Positions 38,774 to 46,933 of a stretch of 64,000 bases of DNA are shown piece by piece. A program made the position numbers and the translations under genes. Within the stretch, counting starts at the first letter, position 1; every line of letters starts with the position of its first letter. Under the pieces are notes generated by a model that ran no database searches, was not told the DNA's origin, and worked only from the letters and a program-made list of their open reading frames with translations. This DNA comes from Pythium myriotylum (lineage: Eukaryota; Oomycota; Peronosporomycetes; Pythiales; Pythiaceae): assembly GCA_023091665.1 (NCBI GenBank), contig JALJCQ010000022.1, positions 682,001 through 746,000 of the forward strand, given 5' to 3'.

Positions 38774-39567
38774 TGTCGTGTGGCAGAATCAAAAACGGGC
38801 ACCTGGCGTACGTAGGCTCGCTCTTGAGTCACCGACGGCAACAATATTCTCAGGAAAGGGGTGGATCTTGCGTGCTTCGAACACTCGCTTCAGACCCGGA
38901 TATCACAACTTCTTTGAAGCGGAGACCCGAAACTCTGACACGACACTACAACTAGACCCTCACAAGTCTAGAGGCAGCGAGAAAGAACGGCTTGGAGACG
39001 ATGAAGCTCCTGGAGAACTCCTACGGGGAACTTGGCCGGAAGCGCAGGCAAAACCACCCGGCCCTCGGCCAGACTGATCACTTCGGATCGCGACTGTACC
39101 CAAAACAGGCGGCCGATCGACCAGACTGATCACTTCGAAACTCTTAGTAACTTCCTCGAGATACTGACGGGCTACTGTTGAGGGAGGATCAGGGGGCTTC
39201 TGCGAGAAGGAGGAAAAATTGTGGACTGACTCCCACGGAATTAGCGGCGGAGAATCGCCCCCTTTCCGTGGGTTATTGGGTGGCAAGCACCATTCCTACC
39301 TACTGAAATCTGTCAAATGTAAGGCTCCTACTCCTACTGTTTTTATGTGAGGCTTCTGAATAAAGAGAAATACGATAAATCGTACCGCCGAGTCTGGAAT
39401 ACGGAATCTTGACTTGGGCGCCAGACTGTTCACTTCGTCTTGACTTGGGTACTAAGGGTACGCCAGACTAATCACTTCCTTGGGACTTGGTCGTGGACAC
39501 CTTCGCCTGACTGATCACCTAGCGCTTGCAGAAACTCATGCCCGCGGAGTCGGGGCGCTATACCACA
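38774..39567 (-). repeat. E1-B 5' LTR (794 bp)
   Basis: Motif copies at 39069, 39121, 39421 and 39463. Right-type positions (gactgatcacc, ggagtcgg). Ends next to the E2 remnant. Confidence 0.92.
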
Positions 39568-40160
39568 AGGTGCCGTGTTGGTGTTGAGTCCGAGGGAGTG
39601 CGGGATGGCTCCACACTTGTCGTGGGCGCCATAACTAACTTGCGGGTGGCCCAATCAATGTGAGGATTCGCGACCTGCAGCCATGATTGACCCAATATCC
39701 CATCAAACGATTGTTGCAATGGCCACTCGATGACTGGTACCAACGAGACTTGGCCTTGGACACCGATAGGCACCGAGTACTCCAGACATTGCCGAGACCG
39801 TGGCTGACCTTGAAAATCACGTGCAGTCACCATAGTGTGCTTCTTCAGCTCGGGTGGCTTTAACAGCCCAGATTTGATGATCGTGTGCGACGCACCGGAA
39901 TCCACCAACATTCGCACTGATTTACCCTGAATAGTCGCGTCCACAAACAACAACGACTCGGATTGGCCCTCGGCCACATCGACATCAATCTCCACGGAGC
40001 ACACACTGGACCCAACGACCGATCGAGCACCGGTTTCTGCGGCCTCCATGTCAAACTCGACCGCGCATTCTTCTGATTTCTGAGTTGGAGATTCTTCTGA
40101 TACTTGAATGGATTGCTCAACGGACACTCCACTTACATCCGTTGAGCAGCGTCGTTTCCC
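39558..40160 (-). pseudogene. Retropepsin region of E2, truncated, unit B
   Basis: DSGASH site and ILG motif intact, cut by the E1 LTR before reverse transcriptase. Same sequence as unit A. Confidence 0.85.
40115..40160 (-). promoter_or_regulatory. E2 gag-protease frameshift signal, unit B
   Basis: GGGAAAC at 40160-40154, 6-base spacer, 10-bp perfect stem (40138-40147 with 40115-40124). Confidence 0.82.
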
Positions 40161-40990
40161 TGACGACGCTTTGGGCACTGAGCAATGCGATGACCAGTTT
40201 CGCGGCAATAAAAGCCCAGGTTTTGAGTACGGCACTGTTCCTTGGTTGGCTTGAGGACACCGGCGTATGAAATGTCCATCGGTTCGGCACCAGAGTCGAG
40301 ATGCGGTCGAGCGCGTCTCGGTGGTCGTTCGACACCAAAGTGGGCTCTCTCATACGCTTGTGCCGCCGCGATGGCATCTCGCAGAGTCGTGCAACGTAGG
40401 TAGTTCACTTCCTTCTTTGTTTCTGGCTTCAGGCCCTCTACAAAGCGATCTACTTTGTCCAGTTGCGACATTTCACGCACTTGGGCGATGATCTTTCTGA
40501 AGCGCGCAACGTAGTCGTCCACGTGGCCCGTCTGTCGGCACATACGGAGGGCAGCGCGGAGACGTTGCTGCTGGTCGGGCGGAATGAACTCATCCGTGAG
40601 TGCCTGTTCGAACTCGTCGATCGTCGTGATTGGCATTTGGTCGACCACAACCCGACTATGGTACCACGATGCAGCTCCAGAACGGAGGTTGCTAGCTAGC
40701 ATGGCCACGACTCGAGCTTGATTCTCGTGGAGCTGGTAGTCAATGTTCTTGCCTCTCATGAACAACTTGGCCTCAAAGATGTACTCATCGACACTGTCGT
40801 CTGGCCGACCGTGGAACATTGGCATAGATGCCCCTTCAATCTTGAACTCACGTCCATGTTGTTGTTGTTGTACTTGCTCCAACATAACCGCACGGAACTC
40901 ATGGTTTTGGTTGGCCATGTTTCGGGTGAGCTCATGGATGGAGTGTGTCAACCCCTCCAGGAGGTTCATAACCGGATGATCGCCGTCCAT
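40133..40990 (-). CDS. gag: Gag of E2, unit B
   Basis: 285 residues from ATG at 40990. Same as unit A, including Gly in place of the first knuckle Cys. Confidence 0.88.
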   Translation of the reverse strand: MDGDHPVMNLLEGLTHSIHELTRNMANQNHEFRAVMLEQVQQQQHGREFKIEGASMPMFHGRPDDSVDEYIFEAKLFMRGKNIDYQLHENQARVVAMLASNLRSGAASWYHSRVVVDQMPITTIDEFEQALTDEFIPPDQQQRLRAALRMCRQTGHVDDYVARFRKIIAQVREMSQLDKVDRFVEGLKPETKKEVNYLRCTTLRDAIAAAQAYERAHFGVERPPRRARPHLDSGAEPMDISYAGVLKPTKEQCRTQNLGFYCRETGHRIAQCPKRRQGNDAAQRM

Positions 40991-41008
40991 GATAACTTGA
41001 CCTTGTTG

Positions 41009-41097
41009 CAGTCGACGATGATTGGCCAAAATAGATTATTGGTCAAAATACGATGTTCCAGTCGACGATGATTGGCCAATATAGATGATTGGTCAAA
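41009..41097. repeat. Two 39-base direct repeats at the E2/virus junction, unit B
   Basis: Copies start at 41009 and 41059, as in unit A. Confidence 0.75.
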
Positions 41098-41107
41098 TAG
41101 TCCGGAG

Positions 41108-41434
41108 ATGAAAGAACTGGTCAAATGCGGATGTGGTTTGAATATTCAACGTAGAAATTTACCATCTCACGAAAAAACATCTTTCCATCAAGAATGGGTT
41201 AAAGACCCCGACTTCCCCAATTATGTGATCGAATGTGGGTGTGGTATAAAAGTAAAGAATTTGGAAAAGTTAGACCATACTAAAACAGATCATCATAAAA
41301 AATGGTACAGGGAGATGGTTAATAATAAATACAAGCAGAAAATACAATGTGGGTGTGGAAGCACAACCAGTAAAAGTGGATATTCTACACACTCTAAAAC
41401 AATAAAACATTGTGAATGGGTAAAGAGTCAATAA
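41108..41434 (+). CDS. Triple zinc-motif protein of virus-like block 2, unit B
   Basis: ATG at 41108; 108 residues, identical to unit A. Three CGCG-H-H-W repeats. Confidence 0.62.
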   Translation: MKELVKCGCGLNIQRRNLPSHEKTSFHQEWVKDPDFPNYVIECGCGIKVKNLEKLDHTKTDHHKKWYREMVNNKYKQKIQCGCGSTTSKSGYSTHSKTIKHCEWVKSQ

Positions 41435-41526
41435 AACAATGGGGTGCAAATACATAGATATTTTTTTTCAATTCTGACATAAAATTAGTAAGTTATATAT
41501 AGGGATACATCATACACTACACATAA

Positions 41527-41835
41527 ATGTCTGTTATTTTAGAGTTCGGAAAATACAAAGGAAAGGATCTTGAGGAAGTATATGATCAAGATGCATCATA
41601 CTGTCGATGGTTATACAACCAACAATCGGAAGAATCGGATATCAAACGATTTTTGGACGACAAGTTCCAAGATGGAGACGATAGCTATATCATGCGGTGG
41701 GGCAAGCATAAGAACAAATCCGTAAAGTGGATTGTTGAAAACGATAAGCAATATTTCAATTGGATGTGTAAAAATGAGTATATCATGAATAAATGTCCGT
41801 CACTGAAGAAAAACTTGGGTGAATTTAATGGTTAA
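41527..41835 (+). CDS. Double ExoX-C-like protein, unit B
   Basis: 102 residues, identical to unit A: FGKYKGK and WGKHKNK motifs. Confidence 0.62.
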   Translation: MSVILEFGKYKGKDLEEVYDQDASYCRWLYNQQSEESDIKRFLDDKFQDGDDSYIMRWGKHKNKSVKWIVENDKQYFNWMCKNEYIMNKCPSLKKNLGEFNG

Positions 41836-42056
41836 ATTATTTAGTTTTTTTGATAAGTCCCAGCCATCTGTATCAACACATCAATCACACAAATGAGCGA
41901 GTTTGCAAGGTTATAGAGAAATTGAGGTGCTGTCCTTCCATTGATCAGTATACAAATCTTTGGCCAACTGCACTACAGCAACAAATCGACGGCAAATCGA
42001 CGGCAAACAGACGTTAACGAGTTCGAGAGGTTATGAAGGATGATAAGAAGATTGTG

Positions 42057-43838
42057 TTAAACCACTTCCGGATAAGGTATCAGTATCGCAAACTGCTCGA
42101 TGGTTTGTGGTGTCTTCTTCGTGAACGACTGGTAGTATAGCGGTGGAAGCAAGAAGTAGAGCCGATTGCCGTTGGCACCCAGTTTCCCCAGATCATCTGC
42201 CGCACCGGCCCTGATCTCGTGCTTCCTTCCCACCGTCATTTGAAAACCACCGACGTGCGGCATCCACGCGTCAATGGCAGTATAGTTCGATGTCCGTGGC
42301 ACGTACAGCTGATTTGCAAGTTGACCGACTTTCACACGATCCACTGTTTGTCGTGGTTGCAAGGAACGTGGAATGTCGATGGTCTCTTCGTCTTCACTAT
42401 CTGGGGTGCCTCGTTTGCGTTTGGCTGTGTCGCGCTTTCGCATTTCAGCTCCAGACAACAGCCTCCGACACACGAAAGTCCCACCTTGCTCCAACAGATC
42501 CATCGCATGAGGCTCGAAGATGTATCCGCACAGCGATTGTGCGAGCGGGTTTCCATCGCACGACCCCAAAAGGCTTTGCATCTTCGTGCGATCGGATCGC
42601 CACTTTGTTCGAGCGATCACTTGCATCGCCAGTTCTGATGCGTACGCAACTTTGTACTCTCGATATGGTTCTTGACTGTGGATGTGAATCAACGCCTGAA
42701 TGATCTTGGTCTTCGAATTGATCTCCGAGTAGATGGACACCAGCATAATGCAATCATCGAGAGAACAACTGCTGCATGCGGAAATCAGCAAAGCTTCTGG
42801 GTCGGATTGAATGTCTTGCATCACCAGACGAGGTACACCACCCAAGCACTCAAATCGATTATCCCACACATCTGCCGCAGTTGGATACAGTGAAGCAATT
42901 GTCGCCAGCTCTTCCTTGGTCCACAGTGGCATGTAGAACACATCTGGAGTCGGTACGAGCTTCTTGAATTCACCAATGCAGTCTCGTCGCGGTGTACTCA
43001 CGAGCAGAGTCGAGCAATGAAGAATGGGGAACCCAGGAATCATAGTTGGGTCGACTGAATCAACGAGGCACCACAAATCGACCGACCAGAAATGGCGATT
43101 TCCAGCAAAAGGCAGTTGATTGCAGATCAACATCGACCTGCCATCGAAGTAGATTGGTGGTGCTGCAGTGAGAAACAACACCCGTTTCTTATCCTTGACC
43201 AACCTCCACATCACATAGTAGACGAACACTGATTTTCCAATGCCAGGCGTGCCAGTGATGACTGCATACTTGCGGCGACTTGGATCCACTTTCAACAACG
43301 CTTGTTCCGCGATGACTTTATACGAGGCACGGACGTAGAGCTTATGACGTTCAGTCAACGGCAGCAACGACGGAAACTCGAGCCAACTGTCGACTTCGTC
43401 AACCCTGGTGAATTGTGAGAAGAATTGATCACTGCAGCGATCGAAAACGCCAGCTTGTGAAACAGCTTGGGCGGCTTCCTGCTTGGGAACCACCACCAAC
43501 ACGTGGATTTGATCGGTGGACGGCTCAGGCATATCCTTCAACACCTTCTGAAGGCCAGACTCTCCCTGCAGTTCATTGTCTTCGTGTGTCAGCGCTTCGA
43601 TTAGAGCAGTCTTTTCCCCTTTCTTGAGCTTCTTCACATCATCTGTGCTTGATTCGAGCCACGTGTCGTCGCCCTTCTTGGCGAGGAACAGCTCGAGCTC
43701 ATCTGCATCACACTTGATCTTGTTCTCCTTCTCCTTCTTGATGGCCTTCTTCAAGTCATCCACAGACTCGCTCGCATCGATCGTCACGGAGAACGCGTTT
43801 CCCTTCACGCCAACGAGCGCGCAGAACAGCTTGAGCAT
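42057..43838 (-). CDS. CRN: Crinkler-type effector with P-loop NTPase, unit C (593 residues, different N-terminus)
   Basis: ATG at 43838. From about residue 70 on it is nearly identical to unit B. The first 70 residues differ clearly: it begins MLKLFCALVGVKG and has LFLAKK instead of LFLARN, closer to the usual Crinkler LFLAK. One codon is missing relative to unit B. The divergence continues into the promoter up to about 43935 and then stops. This is a domain or promoter exchange with another CRN gene. NTPase motifs and the tail are as in unit B (one Lys-to-Arg change in HEIRAG). Confidence 0.92.
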   Translation of the reverse strand: MLKLFCALVGVKGNAFSVTIDASESVDDLKKAIKKEKENKIKCDADELELFLAKKGDDTWLESSTDDVKKLKKGEKTALIEALTHEDNELQGESGLQKVLKDMPEPSTDQIHVLVVVPKQEAAQAVSQAGVFDRCSDQFFSQFTRVDEVDSWLEFPSLLPLTERHKLYVRASYKVIAEQALLKVDPSRRKYAVITGTPGIGKSVFVYYVMWRLVKDKKRVLFLTAAPPIYFDGRSMLICNQLPFAGNRHFWSVDLWCLVDSVDPTMIPGFPILHCSTLLVSTPRRDCIGEFKKLVPTPDVFYMPLWTKEELATIASLYPTAADVWDNRFECLGGVPRLVMQDIQSDPEALLISACSSCSLDDCIMLVSIYSEINSKTKIIQALIHIHSQEPYREYKVAYASELAMQVIARTKWRSDRTKMQSLLGSCDGNPLAQSLCGYIFEPHAMDLLEQGGTFVCRRLLSGAEMRKRDTAKRKRGTPDSEDEETIDIPRSLQPRQTVDRVKVGQLANQLYVPRTSNYTAIDAWMPHVGGFQMTVGRKHEIRAGAADDLGKLGANGNRLYFLLPPLYYQSFTKKTPQTIEQFAILIPYPEVV

Positions 43839-43905
43839 GTTTCCAATTGCTTTCTGCGAGTGAGGGGCGTTCTCTCTATTCGTATTTCAGCCAATCAAAC
43901 GGTGC

Positions 43906-43921
43906 AACCCAACGTTGGGTT
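43906..43921. promoter_or_regulatory. 16-base perfect palindrome in CRN promoter, unit C
   Basis: AACCCAACGTTGGGTT reads the same on both strands. It lies about 70 bases upstream of the CRN ATG. Units A and B have only a degenerate form (aacgacgttggttt). A dimeric factor site is possible. Confidence 0.4.
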
Positions 43922-43994
43922 TTTGACAGTACCCATTTGGGTGATTGAACAACTGGAGATACAAAATATATTTATCTATATAGACACAAAAAGC

Positions 43995-44252
43995 ATGGAT
44001 ATTACGTATCTATCCGATACCGATGATACTGGTTATGTTGATGATGTCCAGCTCAATGAACCGGTAGATACCGAAATAATGAGTGATTTATATGAGTACC
44101 CCAAAATAGAAAAGCATTCAGCATCTGAAATAATACAGCTCTGTAAGGAAATTGATTTAATAAGTGCAGCTATCAAGAGCCGGCATCAGAGATGCCTCGG
44201 GTTCCTCTGGAACCCACAGTGTCAGAATATCAACGAAAAGCACACTAACTAG
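43995..44252 (+). CDS. Small acidic protein of virus-like block 1, unit C
   Basis: 85 residues from ATG at 43995; same as units A and B. The sequence before the ATG differs because of the CRN promoter exchange upstream. Confidence 0.45.
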   Translation: MDITYLSDTDDTGYVDDVQLNEPVDTEIMSDLYEYPKIEKHSASEIIQLCKEIDLISAAIKSRHQRCLGFLWNPQCQNINEKHTN

Positions 44253-44637
44253 GAAAAACACGTATTTTGTCGTATCCGTCATAATATTTGAACACAACTC
44301 CATCAACTTTATCATTTCGGATGTTCTCAATGATTGCTTTACGCAACATACGATTATGTCCAGTATCGATGCACCATTGTTTGTATCTGACATTCAATAT
44401 TGTTAATGGGATTTCCAGGTAGTCTCCCTTACTAACAAATCCATCCTTGAGTAAATCTTCTCTATCTTTTGTAAATATCTCTTCATTAAAGTATTTTGAA
44501 ATGGATGTTTCAACCTTTTTTTGAGCTAATTCAGAGCGAAGATACTCCAATTCTTTCATTATCGCATCAATTCTATGATCATCTTTTGGAGCAACTTCAT
44601 TAACTCCAGTATCTCTATAACGTCTGATTCCATTCAT
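44245..44637 (-). CDS. 130-residue protein of virus-like block 1, unit C
   Basis: Identical to the other units. Overlaps the preceding ORF by 8 bases at the stops. Confidence 0.5.
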   Translation of the reverse strand: MNGIRRYRDTGVNEVAPKDDHRIDAIMKELEYLRSELAQKKVETSISKYFNEEIFTKDREDLLKDGFVSKGDYLEIPLTILNVRYKQWCIDTGHNRMLRKAIIENIRNDKVDGVVFKYYDGYDKIRVFPS

Positions 44638-44644
44638 AATTATA

Positions 44645-44922
44645 TTAAAGAAGCGAAACTTCTGTATTCAAGTCGTAAAAATTTCTGAATAAGTCTGGTT
44701 GATTGTGTTGTTTGCTATAAAGATACAGCAGACTCCATAAACCACAATAATTATCATAGGTCCCTTGAAACTGTTTATTATTACATTTCATATCACCCAG
44801 AATTCTTGGAGGCCCCAAACCCATCGAATCAAAGTATTCATTGTTGCACACACAAACCCGATGGCCTACACCTGAGTCTAATCGAAGCAATATAATATAG
44901 CTTCCATTCCCTAGGGGGCCTC
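44645..44922 (-). pseudogene. Adenain/Polinton-like protease remnant, unit C
   Basis: Same LTR-cut remnant. Here the catalytic GHW segment reads GHR, so the Trp next to the catalytic His is lost; the Asp and Cys segments are kept. Confidence 0.72.
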
Positions 44923-45714
44923 TGTCGTGTGGCAGAATCAAAAACGGGCACCTGGCGTACGTAGGCTCGCTCTTGAGTCACCGACGGCAACAATATTCTC
45001 AGGAAAGGGGTGGATCTTGCGTGCTTCGAACACTCGCTTCAGACCCGGATATCACAACTTCTTTGAAGCGGAGACCCGAAACTCTGACACGACACTACAA
45101 CTAGACCCTCACAAGTCTAGAGGCAGCGAGAAAGAACGGCTTGGAGACGATGAAGCTCCTGGAGATCTACGGGGAACTTGGCAGGAAGCGCAGGCAAAAC
45201 CACCCGGCCCTCGGCCAGACTGATCACTTCGGATCGCGACTGTACCCAAAACAGGCGGCCGATCGACCAGACTGATCACTTCGAAACTCTTAGTAACTTC
45301 CTCGAGATACTGACGGGCTACTGTTGAGGGAGGATCAGGGGGCTTCTGCGAGAAGGAGGAAAAATTGTGGACTGACTCCCACGGAATTAGCGGCGGAGAA
45401 TCGCCCCCTTTCCGTGGGTTATTGGGTGGCAAGCACCCGTTCCTACCTACTGAAATCTGTCAAATATAAGGCTCCTACTCCTACTGTTTTTATGTGAGGC
45501 TTCTGAATAAAGAGAAATACGATACCTTGTACCGCCGAGTCTGGAATACGGAATCTTGACTTGGGCGCCAGACTGTTCACTTCGTTTTGGCTTGGGTAGT
45601 AAGGGTACGCCAGACTGATCACTTCCTTGGGACTTGGTCGTGGACACCTTCGCCTGACCGGCCACCTAGCGCTTGCAGAAACTCATGCCCGCGGAATCGG
45701 GGCGCTATACCACA
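44923..45714 (-). repeat. E1-C 3' LTR (792 bp)
   Basis: Left-type LTR with a 3-base loss near 45165 (ggagatctacgg). Confidence 0.92.
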
Positions 45715-45724
45715 GCCGTCCCCT
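45715..45724 (-). other. Candidate polypurine tract of E1-C
   Basis: AGGGGACGGC before the 3' LTR on the sense strand, as in the other copies. Confidence 0.4.
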
Positions 45725-45775
45725 GCGAAGCTCCAGCACCGCGAAGAAGAGCGAGCACACCTGGATCACCCGTCT

Positions 45776-46933
45776 TTACAGCAGCACTGCGTTTTGGGCG
45801 TCGCCAATGACTCTCGAGTCGTTAGCGCTGGCCAGCTTCCTCATGTGGTCCTTGTCTTTCAACACAGCGCCGGCTTCCTCTGGCGTCCATCTCGACCTCC
45901 CGTACGTGATCCTCATGTCAATCGCTTGTTGGCGGAATTTCGCCCACGTGCTGTCTTGAGCGAGAGTCTGGTCATCTGCGAGAACGAACATGTACTCCTT
46001 GGCACGACTCAGGGACACCAGCAATCGCGAGGGGTTATTCTTCAAGAATCCCATTTTCACGTGACGCACCATCAAGGTGATCGTAATGTCAGCTTCGCAC
46101 CCCTGGCTTGAGTCCACAGTCTTCACTTCTACGTCTAGGAAATTCTCGTAGAGATTTTTCCACTGTAGAGCATCTTCCTTTAATCTCTTGACCTGCTCCG
46201 CGTAAGGGGAGATAACTAGGATACTCTTGCGCCACACTCTGTGCGTCATCTTGGATTGCAGTTTGAGTTGCGCCTTGATCCGCATGATCAGTTCCATCAC
46301 CAGCCCTTGTTCAATCACATTCACAAACTTCTCCTCGCTCGCAGATTTCCGTCGCCCGTCAGGGTGAAAACCTTCGTTGCCCGAGTCGAGCCATATTGCA
46401 GACGGTCCTCGAGGCAGGGGCGGTCCGTTCTCGATTCCATCCCTAGACCAACTTGCGTCATCCTGCAGAGGCGGTAGCAGCATCCCAACTAGATATCCTG
46501 GAGTGTTGCTGATAGCGGAGCGCAGCGGGTAGTCGTAAAAGGGTTGCAATAGTGTCACCAAATCTGGTCCACACCGAAAAATGTCCTCCGTCGTTAGCCC
46601 CGGGAACTTCATGCCGTAAGACGCGTAACAATGCTCGAACGTGTGGAACACAGACCAATTGAGCTTGTGCCGTCTCTCATCGCCGGGGAACCTCTCAGCG
46701 AAATTTGTCGGCAGCGAGCTGTACCCCCGCAGCTGATTGGGGTCCCCTGCTAGTAGCAGCGTGTGCGTATCTTCGCGAAGAGCTTGGATCACCGCGGCTT
46801 CTGCAACCTGCGCGCCTTCGTCGATGATCACCACGTGATTCGCTAGATGCTGATATTTCGCACTCCCCATTGTCGCTAATGTGGCGACAAGGACCTTCGC
46901 TCGAGCTAGCAAATGGTCTTCGTACTTCTTCAT
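45776..46933 (-). CDS. UPF1-like SF1 helicase, C-terminal part, E1-C
   Basis: 385 residues from ATG at 46933, overlapping the preceding stop by ATGA. All motifs II-VI present; one Ala-to-Gly change (EQGLVME) relative to unit B. Confidence 0.88.
   Translation of the reverse strand: MKKYEDHLLARAKVLVATLATMGSAKYQHLANHVVIIDEGAQVAEAAVIQALREDTHTLLLAGDPNQLRGYSSLPTNFAERFPGDERRHKLNWSVFHTFEHCYASYGMKFPGLTTEDIFRCGPDLVTLLQPFYDYPLRSAISNTPGYLVGMLLPPLQDDASWSRDGIENGPPLPRGPSAIWLDSGNEGFHPDGRRKSASEEKFVNVIEQGLVMELIMRIKAQLKLQSKMTHRVWRKSILVISPYAEQVKRLKEDALQWKNLYENFLDVEVKTVDSSQGCEADITITLMVRHVKMGFLKNNPSRLLVSLSRAKEYMFVLADDQTLAQDSTWAKFRQQAIDMRITYGRSRWTPEEAGAVLKDKDHMRKLASANDSRVIGDAQNAVLL

Larger units (their letters stand above)
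23494..39567 (-). mobile_element. E1-B: apparently complete Ty3/gypsy element with SANT and UPF1-like helicase ORFs (16.07 kb)
   Basis: LTRs at 23494-24289 and 38774-39567. All five coding parts are open: gag (36793-38763), pol (31115-36742), Cys-rich ORF (30260-30721), SANT-helicase ORF (25505-29089), helicase ORF (24351-25508). The extra three ORFs after pol are not part of a standard Ty3/gypsy element. About 28 copies of CGAAGTGA[T/A]CAGTCTGG are spread over the element in one orientation. No target-site duplication (gcctc before, aggtg after), as in the other units. Confidence 0.93.
39568..41058 (-). mobile_element. E2 gag-protease fragment, unit B
   Basis: Same truncated E2 copy as in unit A, with the same breakpoints against the E1 LTR and the virus-like block. 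The breakpoints are shared, so they predate the amplification. Confidence 0.8.
20810..42225. repeat. Tandem unit B (21.4 kb)
   Basis: Full copy of the unit between equivalent points of the CRN gene. It is the only one in the window in which every E1 reading frame is open. Compared with unit A it has 577 and 48 extra bases in E1 and a shorter poly-G. Confidence 0.95.

Noticed and set aside
38960..39286. 108-residue minus-strand frame inside the LTR
   Set aside because: Starts with TTG, not ATG, and codes only low-complexity Pro/Ser peptide plus the DNA motif.
23789..39479. CRISPR-like array from the 17-base motif
   Set aside because: Spacing is irregular (tens to thousands of bases), the motif lies in genes and LTRs, and there are no spacers or cas genes.
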